A DNA stretch of 64,000 nt from Haliclona indistincta (GCA_964017065.1 OZ024790.1:4174458-4238457), one strand, 5' to 3'. Positions 21,931 to 33,942 are shown, counted from the stretch's first letter. Notes: generated from the letters alone by a model not told the origin. Program-made: numbers and translations.

Positions 21931-22269
21931 TGGTCTACTATACAGCTAACATTATAGCAATACCACTATAGCTAGCTTTGAACTATAACTTGATTTCATC
22001 AGCTATTGTCTTACGTGATGGATGATTGAACTTTCTCTGATCCGTGTAGCATGGGTTCCAGGACATTCTCCTTATAGGACTGAGTCCAGGTTCGTACAGG
22101 CAGTTCTGTAATCTCAATGGTTGTCTGATCCTGTCTAGACCATACATGAGATAGCGCTGTGGTTCAGCATGGGCGATAGTACCAGTGAACCCCTTGTACC
22201 ATGGTTGCTATGGTAGAACAAAGCACATGTTAGACATGCACTGTGAAACAATGATAGAATGCAGTCAAA

Positions 22270-22410
22270 GGGCAGAGACTAGTGCTGCTCTAGACAGAGA
22301 CTAGTACTGCTCTAGACAGAGACTAGTGCTGGTCTAGACAGAGACTAGTACTGGTCTAGGCAGAGACTATAGTACTGCTCTATAGGCAGAGACTGGTGCT
22401 GCTCTGCAGA
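22270..22410. repeat. 22-bp minisatellite in a topoisomerase II intron
   Basis: Six imperfect copies of CAGAGACTAGTACTGCTCTA plus two bases, with drift towards the right end. It lies between the exons at 22215 and 22455. Confidence 0.8.
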
Positions 22411-23428
22411 TTTTATGACAACTACCAAAGCTCAAGGTATAGCTACTAACTAACTCACCACAGGAGTTGGTTCTAGTCCATTCATGAGTGTCCTAATGTT
22501 AGCTACTATCACTCGTACAGTAGTGGAGTATCCAGTACCAATACCCTCACAACCATTGACCAGAACAGTAGGTATGATAGGACAATACCACTCTGGCTCA
22601 ATACGTAGATTATCATCCTTCTGGAACTCCAAGAGGTTCTCATCAGATGGTATGAAGAGGCGTCGAGCCAGAGGGCTGAGCATTGTGAATATGTACCTAT
22701 AGAGAGAGATGGTGTAAGAGTGATAGTAGTATAGTGATGGTGTGAGGGTGGTAGTAGTGATGGTGTGTACCTGGAGCTAGCAGCATCCTTGCCTCCGTGT
22801 AGCCTCATTCCAGTGGTAGCAACAGATGGATGTTGTTGCTGCCCACATAGTTCTGAGCCAGGTTCACTACAGTCATCATTAGAGATTGCTACAGGGTGTG
22901 GCAATGATGTCATGTGTAGCTACGACAATCGCTTACCTCTCCATGATGGTAGGCAGAGTGCTCGGCTACTGAGCCAGCCAGTTGAGCTACTTTGACTTCT
23001 CTCTTATCATTCCTCTTGAAACACGTGAACATCACCTTGCGCTGACCTGGCCTCAGACCTGGGGGTGTGAGCAGAATGTGAGGGTATGTGGTTAGTAAGA
23101 GACTCACCACCAACCACTGATGGTATGGATCGTTCATTGTCCATAATAGAGAACAAGATGAGCTCTTTATTGATGAAATCAGAATATGAAATAGAGCTCT
23201 GCTGTTGACCGCCGTAGTACAGGAACGACTAGATGAGTGGATGGGGCAGTAACACTACAGGTGGGCGGGGCATATACTGACCTCTTGCAGACCTTGCTCT
23301 CTCTGTTCCTTCTGTGGTAACCAATCACTGAGCCATGCCTTGCGATTTTCAGCATGTTCCTTACTGAACGCCTATAATAAGATACCAATGAAGCAAGAAT
23401 GAAAGGATGGATGGATAGCTCACTCCAT

Positions 23429-23965
23429 GGATTGGTACCGGTTCGCCTACTCACAGTTGGCCTACTGCCGTTTTGCCTACTAAGGACCTAAACCCTAAAA
23501 ACCTTCTCCTAACTGTGCAAAGTCGGGAGGGTCATCCTAAGCCGGGCCTTCGGCCCTTGGTAAGCTAGCCTAAGGATCGTCAGAAAGATCGTCCAAAACC
23601 GGGCCTTCGGCCCTAGCTAAAGATCGTTGAGAGGGTCGTCCTAAACAAGGCCTGCGGCCTTCAATAAGGATCGTCGAGCTGTCCTGACTAGCTAAAAAAC
23701 TTATGTTTTCTGACAAAAGAAAACATGTACTCAGCAAGAATTGAACCCTGACCGTCTGCATTGCCAACCACCGTACTAAACCACTAAGCCACAGGAACCA
23801 GCTGATTGGTTAGTGCTACAAACAAGCCTTTATAGTGATTCTGTACGCGCACGTAGATATTATAAGCCGCCAAAGGCAGCTTGCGTAGGCAAAACAGTAT
23901 GCCTGGGCTCTTAATAGGCAAAACGATAGTAGGCGAAATGGGAGTAGGCGAACTGATACAATCCC
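23429..23965. mobile_element. TIR element inserted in the topoisomerase II pseudogene
   Basis: The ends are inverted repeats of about 60-70 bp. The left end reads GGATTGGTACCGGTTCGCC followed by CTACT-containing subrepeats. The right-end complement reads GGGATTGTATCAGTTCGCC followed by the same subrepeats. The interior shares the GGGCCTTCGGCCC hairpin module with 5155-5400 and carries a tRNA-like segment (23729-23800). No transposase. It separates coding pieces ending DDQAIKL and starting AFSKEH. Confidence 0.7.
23729..23800 (-). ncRNA. tRNA-like segment with pol III A and B boxes (degenerate)
   Basis: On the minus strand, TGGCTTAGTGG (A box) is followed about 44 nt later by GGTTCAATTC (B box), the spacing found in tRNAs. 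The acceptor and T stems pair poorly. This looks like a tRNA pseudogene or SINE promoter captured in the element rather than a working tRNA. Confidence 0.4.
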
Positions 23966-24181
23966 AGCTTACTAGTTTAATGGCCTGGTCATCTTCTTGT
24001 CCAACATATTAATTGAAATGGTATACAATGACGGTCTACGTCTGAGAAATATTCCTTAACCTCCTTTGGTGTGCTGGTTCCCAAACCCTTATAGTACTCG
24101 GCCTTCCTGGTATGGGAGTTATCAGTAGTGGCTTGCCATGCCTCAAACTCGGCCAGACTGAAGAATGCTTTCTGTTGCACC

Positions 24182-24182
<1 letters not shown>

Positions 24183-24250
<68 letters not shown>

Positions 24251-24310
24251 AGGGATAGGGAGAGGGAGAGGGAGACGGAGAGAGAGGGAGGGAGGGAGGG
24301 AGGGAGGGAG
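24183..24310. repeat. GA / GGGAGA microsatellite
   Basis: (GA)n followed by GGGAGA and GGGA runs. It sits in the topoisomerase II intron immediately before the exon that starts VQQKAFFSL. The GA-coded ORFs on both strands are low complexity only. Confidence 0.9.
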
Positions 24311-24759
24311 GGAGATATAAATAGATGTTAGTGTCATCATGACAACTGGTTCACCTTCACAATAGGTGTGATAAATTGTACAATGAATCCTTGTTTCAAT
24401 AGATCTGGCCAGTTATGATGGATGAAGCTAATCACTAGTCCCTTGATGTGCGATCCATCTCGATCCTAATCAACCATTATCATGACTTAGCCATATCTTA
24501 GTCCATTCATATCGCTCTGAGTAGAGTAATTCTTATCATACTGCTGCCCAAGGACGCGCATGAGGCTCTTCATCACTTCATTGTTGGTAATCTACACATG
24601 ACAATCACATTATCTGACCACACCTTTTAACCACACCCCTCACCTGATTGAGTGTAGCCTGTCGTACATTGAGCAGCTTGCCATGTAGTTATCAGTAGAG
24701 GCTTGCCATGCCTCAAACTTGGCCAGACTGAAGAATGCTTTCTGTTGCTGTTCCTTGGT

Positions 24760-25640
<881 letters not shown>

Positions 25641-25726
25641 GCTATGTTTTTGTAGAACATATAGGCACTTTCAGGACTAAGTCTAACCCTCCACCTTTGT
25701 GTATTATAACCCTCATTAAAAGTTGA

Positions 25727-25728
25727 AA

Positions 25729-25760
<32 letters not shown>

Positions 25761-25930
25761 AGGGAGAGGGAGAGGGAGAGGGAGAGGGAGAGGGAGAGGG
25801 AGAGGGAGAGGGAGAGGGAGAGGGAGAGGGAGAGGGAGAGGGAGAGGGAGAGGGAGAGGGAGAGGGAAAGGGAGACGGAGAGTGAGGGAGGGAGGGAGGG
25901 AGACGGAGAGAGAGGGAGGGAGGGAGATAT
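25727..25930. repeat. GA / GGGAGA microsatellite, 3' border of the LINE fragment
   Basis: Short GA run then about 22 copies of GGGAGA, then GGGA-rich sequence. The order mirrors 24183-24310, so the LINE plus flanks appears to have landed in, or been duplicated with, a GA tract of the topoisomerase II intron. Confidence 0.9.
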
Positions 25931-25974
25931 AGGGAGATATAAATAGATGTTAGTGTCATCATGACAACTGGTTC

Positions 25975-26125
25975 ACCTTCACAATAGGTGTGATAAATTG
26001 TACAATGAATCCTTGTTTCAATAGATCTGGCCAGTTACGATGGATGAAGTTAATAACTAGTCCCTAATTGATATGCGATCCATCTCGATCCTGATCAACC
26101 ATTATCATGACTTTACTCAGATTGA
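25975..26125 (-). pseudogene. TOP2: Second topoisomerase II TOPRIM fragment
   Basis: Minus strand encodes KVMIMVDQDRDGSHI, then an in-frame stop created by three extra bases, then GLVINFIHRNWPDLLKQGF and FITPIVKV. The DxDxD metal motif is intact here but broken in the copy at 24346-24591. It is a separate, independently decaying copy of the same exon. Confidence 0.8.
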
Positions 26126-26353
26126 TCTGAATGGACAATAAGATATGGCATATTCAGCATTACTATGTTACTATAATAATATTATTCATCATTACAGCAT
26201 TAGAATATTTGTTTAAATTTGTGTTTTGTTGTAAAATTGTGTTGTCCATTATACTTTATTATCATTACTACACATAATAATACTCAATGTACGACAGGCT
26301 ACACTCAATCAGGTGAGGGGTGTGGTTAAGAGGTGTGGTCAGATAATGTGACT

Positions 26354-26449
26354 GTCATGTGTAGATTACCAACAATGAAGTGATCAAGAGCCTCATGCGC
26401 GTCCTTGGGCTGCAGTATGATGAGAAGTACTCTACTCAGAGGCTCAGAG
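26354..26449 (+). pseudogene. TOP2: Inverted topoisomerase II exon fragment
   Basis: Plus strand encodes ITNNEVIKSLMRVLGLQYDE, the counterpart of 24475-24591 on the minus strand. The intron upstream (26300-26353) is also the inverse of 24592-24645. The locus therefore contains an inverted duplication as well as a direct one. Confidence 0.8.
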
Positions 26450-26454
26450 GGTAA

Positions 26455-26926
26455 GATATGGCATATTCAGCATTACTATGTTATACTATATTCATCATCA
26501 CATCATTTCACAATGCTCGCAATGGACTTGTATAATGATTATGTAACTAACAATCCATATTAAATGTGTGGACTAGGCGTTAGAGTGTTTTGCCGTAATG
26601 ATAATAAAGTTATTCATCATTACAGCATTAGAATATTTGTTTAAATTTGTGTTTTGTTGTAAAATTGTGTTGTCAATTATACTTTATTATCATTACTACA
26701 CATAATAATACTATTCCTAACAAACTTAAAATAACCGATGCTATGTTAGCATCAAGCAAAGAGCAAAACGTGCATTCATAGCTAGCTCGTAGTAACTGCA
26801 TGGGGTGAGTGGGATCCTGCTTGCGAATTAAAATAACTATTGTCATGCTCACCCACAGCAATCAATTGGGACTAATGTACTAATTGTACTAACATAATTA
26901 TATCACTCCAAAACATTATAATTTAA
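26455..26926. repeat. AT-rich direct duplication of 26147-26285
   Basis: GATATGGCATATTCAGCATT and TTACAGCATTAGAATATTTG, with their flanks, recur from 26147-26285. No gene is visible. Confidence 0.65.
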
Positions 26927-26947
26927 AATGCTCACAAACGTAAAATA

Positions 26948-26980
26948 CTCTTTGGCGTCTCTGCAGAGACACCAAAGAGT
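26948..26980. repeat. Perfect hairpin
   Basis: CTCTTTGG - GTCTCTGCAGAGAC - CCAAAGAG forms a long self-complementary stem with only one mismatched base pair position. It is followed by tandem CACACAGGAA / AGCAAGAG units up to about 27060. Confidence 0.6.
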
Positions 26981-27170
26981 ATGCAGAGACAGGAAATGCC
27001 AGTGCACACACAGGAAAAGCAAGAGTATGCAGCACACAGGAACAGCAAGTGCACTACACTACACACCAGAATCACCATCAGGGCTCAGTGTCAAACAGCT
27101 TTTAGAAGCATCTACAAAGCCAACCCAACTTGTGGTTCGACTACCTAAAGGGGGACAGGTACATTTACTA

Positions 27171-28358
27171 CAAGAAAATTAAAAAGATTTCTATCGAAAT
27201 CAAAAGGATGTAGGGTTGTGAAATCTACCACTGGTCAACAATGTAAACTAACAAGGAACAAGCATGGAATGGTAACACGATTGACTTGCTAACAGACCAT
27301 AGATCCCTACATCAGTGGCTGCTGTATAGTTGACTATAGCTAGTTCAGCTTAGCTTGTTGCTGTTGACTGACACCTGACGTGCATTCAGCTTGTGACAGC
27401 TTATGTACAGCCACTGATGTAGGGATCTATGGTCTGTTAGCAAGTCAATCGTGTTACCATTCCATGCTTGTTCCTTGTTAGTTTACATTGTTGACCAGTG
27501 GTAGATTTCACAACCCTACATCCTTTTGATTTCGATAGAAATCTTTTTAATTTTCTTGTTTGTGTCCTTTTTCTTTTTCAGTGAAGTGCAGTTCAATATC
27601 AAGCAATTACTGTGCCATCTTTGTTTCCACCATTGGTTTGGTTTTCCTGTTGTTGATGGCTTTTCTTTATTATTAACAATTTTAAACGTGTAGGTAAGTA
27701 ATTTTTATGCTGTAGATATCAGCTCGCCTACGCATGCATGAATACAGTGCATACGAGCCCCGCCCACACTTGCTTACGGCGGTTATAATTATCTGGCAAG
27801 GCAGAACGGTGATTCTGCGCTTGCTAGCTTACCGTTCTTCGAGCTTGTGCTTGGTCACGTGCGCTAACCACAGCTTGGTCACGTGCGTATTGCGCAATCA
27901 CTATAATTATTAATGGCGTCTAACACTTAGCTGACAATGGATCACGATCGAGAAATCGCGGAATTTATATCGCCGTTGCGCTAAAAACTAAGTTCAAAAG
28001 GCACATGCCAGGAGAATTTCACGACTGTTCGTGGGTGTTTTGGTCTCGGCACTGCTCACGTAAAGGTGCTAGGCGAGTGGAAGAAAGAAAGAAAGAAAGA
28101 AGAAAGAAGAAAGAAGAAAACGAAGATGACGAAACTCGATTTTCACCGTTTCCAGGTTCGTCACTTTAGTAACAATCTCGAGCAATCTCCTTGCTACTGT
28201 AAGATGGGGCAACGCCAGATAGCAGATTTAAGTGTCTTTGGACGTATAAAATTCATCACCAGGCGAAATATCAGCGTTTGAACGCTAATACATTGTATGT
28301 AGCCGCCATCTTGTTTTCTCGTTCAACCCTACATAGGGAGACACTACCGTGTCTCCCT
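27171..28358 (-). mobile_element. Hairpin/foldback element, copy 3
   Basis: Complete copy in reverse orientation. The foldback is at 27171-27558 (388 bp; arms starting CAAGAAAATTAAAAAG and centred near 27350). The terminal hairpin AGGGAGACACGGTAGTGTCTCCCT ends at 28358. Between them, read left to right, are a GC box (27756-27766), two CACGTG sites (27856-27861, 27885-27890), an ATG at 28005, a GAAA microsatellite and the AAGATGGCGGC complement at about 28303. Confidence 0.8.
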
Positions 28359-28413
28359 AATAGAGCAACATAGAAGAAATAATTATCTATTACATTTACA
28401 AATCCTTTAGCCC

Positions 28414-28758
28414 ATCAACCTGGAACCTGTTGTAAATACAAGGGTACCTACTGTAGCAGCTAGCCAAAAGACAGTGCACGGGAGAGTGCAATCAATCTCT
28501 GAGGCCAGAAAGGCAGTAGGAATTGAACTGCAAGACGAAGTGAGAGCTCTGTCTTCATCAGCTAGGCAAGAGCTACTGAGAGAGGTGGGTCTGCCGATCG
28601 AGATATCAGTTGAGCATTGCTTGGCTATGAAATCAAGCCTGGCAATTTCATGGAATAAGCTCCGCACTCTCAAGAGGTCCGCATTTCAATGCCAACTTCA
28701 TGTTGTAACAAATAATTTTCAGATGGTTGAAGATCTTTCATGTATCAATTGCGAGTGA
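28414..28758 (+). CDS. Hypothetical ORF fragment upstream of the Crypton remnant
   Basis: An open frame runs from about 28414 to 28757 with internal ATG at 28474. It encodes a helical segment (ARQELLREVGLPIEISVEHC, then AMKSSLAISWNKLRTLKR). I do not recognise the family. The amino-acid pattern is protein-like, not low complexity, and it lies on the same strand as the recombinase fragment 450 bp downstream. It may be part of the same or another mobile element. No start signal or splice site is decisive. Confidence 0.4.
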   Translation: MNLEPVVNTRVPTVAASQKTVHGRVQSISEARKAVGIELQDEVRALSSSARQELLREVGLPIEISVEHCLAMKSSLAISWNKLRTLKRSAFQCQLHVVTNNFQMVEDLSCINCE

Positions 28759-29193
28759 GCAAAAGGCTGGTGACAATATCACCAGCAAGATGGTCCCCTT
28801 TGTCTTCACCGAAGCAGGCAAGGAAGCTTTCCGTAAAGTACAATTAGTCTATGTGAGTAATTTGATGGCCAGCGTAGGTGACAGGCTAACGGCATATCTC
28901 AGGTACAAGTTTAATAACTAATGAAAGTATTATTGGGCTATGTAATGTATACAGCACAGAGGGAGGTCTAACATGGCATGGTGCTATACCTACCAGTGAA
29001 ATCTGGATCAAACTTGGGAGAGAAAAGGGGCATGGGAGTTTCAAACTCAAAATGCAGGTCATAAACACATCATATCCAAACTCGATAAATAACACAACCG
29101 TCCTCGCTGTATACAAGGTTAGTGACACTCCAACGAATCTGCGCACAGCCCTAAACCAGTACCAGATACACGTGGGCAGACAGCATCTGCGGC

Positions 29194-30160
29194 TGAACTA
29201 AACGAACATCTGCAACATTTCATCTTGGAGGCAAACAGGCAGGACGGTTGTCCCTATCCACCCGATTCACTCTATCAACTAGTAGCGGGCATCCAGGGGC
29301 ACTTGAAAGAGACCGGCTGATCTCTATTCTAGACTCAAAGAATCTAGATTTTTCCAATCTCGCCAGGTGCTTGATGCCAGGATGAAAGAGTTGACATCGA
29401 AGGGGTTGGGGACAGTCAAGAAGCAAGCACAGCCATTGACACCAGAGCAAGAAGATTACTTATGGGATCAATGAATATTTGGTACAGGTAATGCCGAGAG
29501 TATGCTCAACACAGTCTTTTGGTACGACTGCAAATGCTTTGGTTTGCGTGGTGGTGATGAACACAGGAACCTAGAAGTTGAACAGTATTCTATTGATCAC
29601 GATGAGAAAGGCAGGTATCTTCGTTTTGTTGGTAGACTGTCCAAAAACTACCAGGGTGGTTAGCAACATAGAAGAATTCAGAATAAAGACCTGCGATCAA
29701 CAGCACACCAGAGAGGAGCGATCGTTGCATTGTTGTTCTCAGAATATCTATCTCTTGTTCCCAAAAGCGGTCCATTCTACAGGAGACTTATTAAAAATTC
29801 AAGCCCTCCCAAATTTTCCCAACAGTGGCTTGGACGCAACACACTGGCAACAATTGTCAAGAGTTTCTGTATCAAAGCTGGATTCACTGGCCAATCACAG
29901 TGGAAAGGTCACCTGTGCTACTAGTTTGTTTCGCAGTGGAGTGGATGAGCAGTTGATTAAGAAGCAAACAAGTCATCGAAGCGATTCAGTTTGAGCATAC
30001 AAGAGAACCAGCTCAGAACAAGATGCGATGGTTTCCAATATTCTGCAGCCTCCTCAACCCAAGAAGCCAGAGAAAGAAAACAAGCCACCTTCTGAACGAT
30101 CAATGCCACTTCCAGGAGGGGTGAACATCTCGTTTTCATTCTACAACAAAAGCTGAGCAA
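29194..30160 (+). pseudogene. Crypton-type tyrosine recombinase (DUF3504-like) pseudogene
   Basis: The plus strand, read across several frames, gives: LNEHLQHFILEANRQDGCPY; a middle part with KELTSKGLGTVKKQAQPLTP; FGTGNAESMLNTVFWYDCKC; FGLRGGDEHRNLEVEQYSID (the first Arg box); FCIKAGFTGQ; then NHSGKVTCATSLFRSGVDEQ, LIKKQTSHRSDSV, a stop, and AYKRTS. This is the catalytic C-terminal domain of Crypton / KIAA1958-like tyrosine recombinases, with R...H-x-x-R...Y residues still visible. The stop just before the tyrosine segment (TGA, consistent with a former CGA) and at least three frame breaks make it inactive. The tail ENKPPSERSMPLPGG ends at TGA near 30156. Confidence 0.8.
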
Positions 30161-30303
30161 ACTTCACTGTGAACACAATGTATTCATTGAGCTTTCATTA
30201 TTTACTCGGCTGCATTTCACTTACTCAGCTGCATTTCATTTATTCACCTGCATTTCATGACCAGTATTAAAAGGTGCATAAAAGCTTTAGCATGGTACAA
30301 GTA

Positions 30304-30477
30304 AGATATCTCCCGTGTTAGCGTGATATCCGACCCGTTATATCCCTCGGAAAGGGCAATCACTCTCGTGAAGCCTCGGAGGTGCCTCGGCTTCACTCGA
30401 GCGCTTGCCCTTTCCCGCGGGATATAACGGGTCGTAATATATCCCGCTGACGCAGGATATATCCTACACTGAAGGAG
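30304..30477. mobile_element. Foldback MITE
   Basis: 174-bp imperfect inverted repeat. The left arm contains GACCCGTTATATCCCTCGG and AAAGGGCAA; the right arm contains CGCGGGATATAACGGGTCG and TTGCCCTTT. The centre is AAGCCTCGGAGGTGCCTCGG. No coding potential. Confidence 0.75.
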
Positions 30478-31010
30478 AGGCGGCAGTAGTGCGTGATGGA
30501 GATGGGAAAGATTGCCGTGTGTGTCTCGGTGGCAAGGACTGCGCTGGGAAGTTTTCCGAGATCAGTTAGTACGCGCGCTCGAGCACCCATCGCATCTATT
30601 GCACTTTGATTCAGGAACAAAACAAGAGATTGAAGCTAAAGAGCACTTGATAGTGCTGCAAGCAGTAAGTAAGACAGTGATGTGATTGCTTGTGTTATAT
30701 GCTTTGTTTCATCAGGAGGGACAGAGAGTGTGCTCACCAAGAAGTCCAGAAAAAGAAAAGGTCAAAAAAACAATGTGACTATCACACTTCTATACTGCAG
30801 GAAAGTCAGACAGTAATACCAATAAGAAGTCTAAGAAAGATGGAAAAAAGTGCTAAGAATGAGAAGAGTGCGAAAGACAATGGACAGAAGAAAAACGAGT
30901 CTGCTTTATACACAGTGGACTGCAGCAGTTATCATAACAACATAACAGTATCAGAACATGTGTACAGTATAAATTCTTATTTAGTGTATTATGTAATGTT
31001 GTAGTGTTCC
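30478..31010. other. Possible exon remnants, no gene assigned
   Basis: A frame at about 30480-30570 encodes DGKDCRVCLGGKDCAGKFSE, a cysteine-rich stretch, but it ends after about 30 codons. The lysine-rich ORF 30690-31004 has no recognisable domain. I record these as unassigned. Confidence 0.3.
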
Positions 31011-32984
31011 ATACTAAGCAACAGCTGATCTTTAGAATGCTGTAGTTATAGCATCATAACACATGTAATTGGCTACTTACATTGTGCTAACCAATTATTG
31101 GCTACTTACATGTGTACAATATAAATTCCTACTTAATGTATTGTATAATGCATTGCACATTGCCACACATAGTAAGTAATCAATGTACACTAAAGCATTG
31201 GTATCCATACAGTAACATTGTGCTAACCCATTTACTCCTCAATCCTTCAACACAAGATGAGAATTTGATCACACAAGATGCTATGCTATCTAATACTTAA
31301 TATTATTGATTGAATTATGAACACGTGTGATTATGTAATAAAAAGTGAACCAATTCTACAGTTAGTGGACAGGTAGTGCATAGTCTCCAGTACTAAAGAG
31401 ATATCACATGTACTATCAGTAGTGTTGAGTGATAACATACTGCACATCACTAGTTTAGTATTAACAGTAATCAATGAATAAACTTATGACCTAATGCATT
31501 TTAGAGGCTCAATGCAAGATCTTGGGTTTAACATAACAAAATAATTATTAAGATGAGGAAAAAACAAACTTTTGTCGAATATAAAGTGAACACACTGACA
31601 CATGATACACAACCATGAAAGATACTCAAATTTAAATTCAGTCATAAGAGAAAATGTTATTTAAATAATTCAGCTTATCATAAAATAATCGGTGCTGAAA
31701 CAGACAAAAAACACAAACACATGTGATAGTATAATTATAATTATTTTAATAATAATATTTTTATAAAATCACTTTGAAAAATAATAAGTATTAGTCAAAA
31801 TAGGAGGGAAATTTTTAATAAATTTATTATTTACTCGAATTTGCATTATTGATGATACGAAAAAATGTTTTTAAATTAATGATAAGAGAAAGTTTTTTTG
31901 AAAATTGTTTGCCATAAGAGAAATAATTTAAAAGTAATTCAGCTAATCAGAAAATAATTGGTTCTGAAACAAAAAAAACTGAGACGTTTTATGTGAGCTA
32001 TAAATAATATTTTGATAAAATTACTTGGAACAATTACAAAATAATATAATAAGTATTAGTTTAATAAAATAATTTCAGTATCAACTTTGCAGATGATGTT
32101 CGTAAGATTGAATTTATCTGCTCTCAATATTCACAATCCAATCATTCACTCGTTGTTCAGATGGTCTGATGGTGAACCGTGTGGCAATGCCAGGCTATGC
32201 GTTCCAAGAACACATGCTTCTCTTCTCAATCTCTCAGTATAAGTAATTTCTTCAGCAGTTGTGTTTGTTATAACGAAGCAGCATTATTATATCAATGACG
32301 ACAAAGCACTAAACTTGATCAATATGTCATAGACAGCAGCAAGGAATGAAGTGGTGAGGCAATGATGAGGTATTTTTACTAAGCACCATGATATAATTAT
32401 AGTATCAGTTTCTTGGTAGAATTGAAGCAGCATCATCACATGTAGTTATTGATCACCATTACGTTCAACTGTTTACTTTCAGACCAATTGATTGCTATCT
32501 TGGTAGCAAAACGACAGAGAAAACAGGTCACAATCGTTTTATAAGATAGATTAAGAGATTGTCAAGAGTGTCAATAGAATGGATTATCATGTCACAAGTT
32601 AGAATGACAGCAAAGTCTCATTATAATATTCATTTTTATATGAAATAAATATTGTGAATTGTGAAAATCAAGAAAAAAAAATTAGCAACATAGTAAGAGG
32701 TCGATTATTAGTTAATAACAAGATTCAATAAACATCAGAGATATTTTACTATTATGCTTGTTGATAATAATAATAAAGATAACTACTTCAATGAGATGAG
32801 AAAAAATCAAACTTTAGCAAAAAAAATTACTATAATTTCTTGCTGATAGCATAGAAATAACAGAATGCCTTACTGATAGAATAATAAACTGAATGCCTTG
32901 CTAATATAAAAATTAGACAACATAATAAAGCATGACAGAAGATGTTGATCATAATAAGCAGTTAATCAAAGTAAGGAAAGAGTT
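31011..32984. other. Very AT-rich region, no gene seen
   Basis: Long runs of A/T with related imperfect segments (for example GATAAGAGAAA and AATTCAGCTTATCATAAAATAATCGGTGCTGAAAC-like blocks at 31640-31710 and 31890-31980). This suggests an old internal duplication. No ORF above 60 codons stands out. Confidence 0.5.
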
Positions 32985-33305
32985 AACAAATTATGCTCTA
33001 GTCCAATTAAAATCAGGAAAAGCTAAAAACATTTTATGGCCATCCAAAGACATGCAGACCTAAACAAGAAATTGCTCAGCATCAGGTATTCAGATGTTGA
33101 CATAGTACAGGCCAAGACAGACAAGTAGCACCACACATCAACATAGTCATGCTTACTTCTTCCATTGACAAAGAGAAAAAACATTATTGTCAAATTCGTG
33201 GTCTTAAATACAAACATTCTCGTACACTCAATCGCCATATGCGGCAGAAGCACTGATTTTGTTGTGTGTAGTGTTATTGGTTTGTGTAATGTATTACTAA
33301 TAATA
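32985..33305. repeat. 320-bp duplicated segment, copy 1
   Basis: Nearly identical to 37735-38045, including TTATGGCCATCCAAA, CAGATGTTGACATAGTACAG and CAAACATTCTCGTACACTCA. The second copy runs directly into element copy 4 at 38051. ORFs on both strands are shared but match no family. Confidence 0.75.
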
Positions 33306-33689
33306 ATTACTTCTTCTATTACTAAGACAAAGTATGACAAGGCTTACAAGAGCTACCTGAATAGTTTAGCCTATGTTAAACAATGTTAAGAGCCCAAAAT
33401 TTCCTCTTAATGTTAGGAGACAATATTATAAGTTGTAGATTTAGATAGGGTTAAGAAAATAAGTTGTAGACCAAGAAAATAAGTTGTAGACTTAGGGTTA
33501 AGAAAGGCTTAGGCGACTCGGTTAAATAACCTAGTCAAACTAGCTTAAGCCTTTATAAAAGAATTGTTAGGCTGGTCAAAAAGAATAAAGGTGGATGTTG
33601 AAGAAGAGACAGCAAATCTAAGTATCAACACTACATATACTTAAACCATAGTATGAATAATTCTCTTTGATGTAACGACCGTTAATGAG

Positions 33690-33796
33690 GGCTATAAATC
33701 GTGTACAGCCCGCACGCATTTCAAGATGGCCGCCGCGTTCGAAAATCCACAAACAAACGGCGCTCGGGCTGCCCTGCGGTCTCCCTGCGACGCAAG
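33690..33796 (+). promoter_or_regulatory. Possible promoter and first exon with YY1-like motif
   Basis: A TATAAA-containing segment (GGCTATAAATCGTG, about 33689-33702) precedes AAGATGGCCGCCGCG. The ATG at 33726 opens a frame with MAAAFENPQTNGARAALRS that ends at a GCAAG|GTAGCC donor (about 33796). The GC-rich context is unlike the surrounding AT-rich sequence. I find no confident second exon, so this is only a candidate gene start. Confidence 0.3.
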
Positions 33797-33838
33797 GTAG
33801 CCAGCTAGATGTCAGGCAAGCAGCGCACTATGGTTTAA

Positions 33839-33942
33839 AGTAGTTATATACCTCACAGTCGGTGTTTAAGCATTTAAAGCCCTTGGGCTACGCCCGCGGG
33901 CTTTAAATCGCTTAAACACCTCCTGATCGGTATATAACTACT
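33839..33942. mobile_element. 104-bp foldback MITE
   Basis: Arms AGTAGTTATATACC..GGTGTTTAAGCATTTAAAGC and their complement meet at a GGGCTACGCCCGCGGG centre. The stem is almost complete over its whole length. Confidence 0.75.

Larger units (their letters stand above)
21290..24690 (-). pseudogene. TOP2: DNA topoisomerase II pseudogene (TOPRIM to mid-core)
   Basis: Exons in order on the minus strand: 24644-24680 (GKLLNVRQATLNQ), 24346-24591 (TOPRIM, DRDGSHIKGL, FITPIVKV), 23985-24180 (YYKGLGTSTPKEVKEYFSD), 23275-23385, 23110-23215 (SDFINKELILFS), 22935-23072 (GLRPGQRKVMFTCFKRNDKR), 22775-22905 (LHGGKDAASSR), 22455-22705 (PEWYCPIIPTVLVNG), 22005-22215, 21590-21680 and 21300-21490. These match eukaryotic topoisomerase II, which passes one duplex through another. 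Breaks: stop codons replace two residues of the TOPRIM segment, one inside the DxDxD metal motif (VD*DRD). Frames are broken after IPFQL, in the LLPL-to-RLHGGKD step and before TTIEITELPVRTW. NSQA is followed by TGA, probably from CGA. The ATPase domain is absent. A 0.5-kb element lies between two exons. This cannot make a working enzyme. Confidence 0.9.

Noticed and set aside
23729..23800. Working tRNA gene
   Set aside because: Boxes A and B are present but the acceptor and T stems do not pair properly.
21290..24690. Functional topoisomerase II gene with tiny introns
   Set aside because: Stops inside the TOPRIM metal motif, several frame breaks outside splice sites and a missing ATPase domain exclude it.
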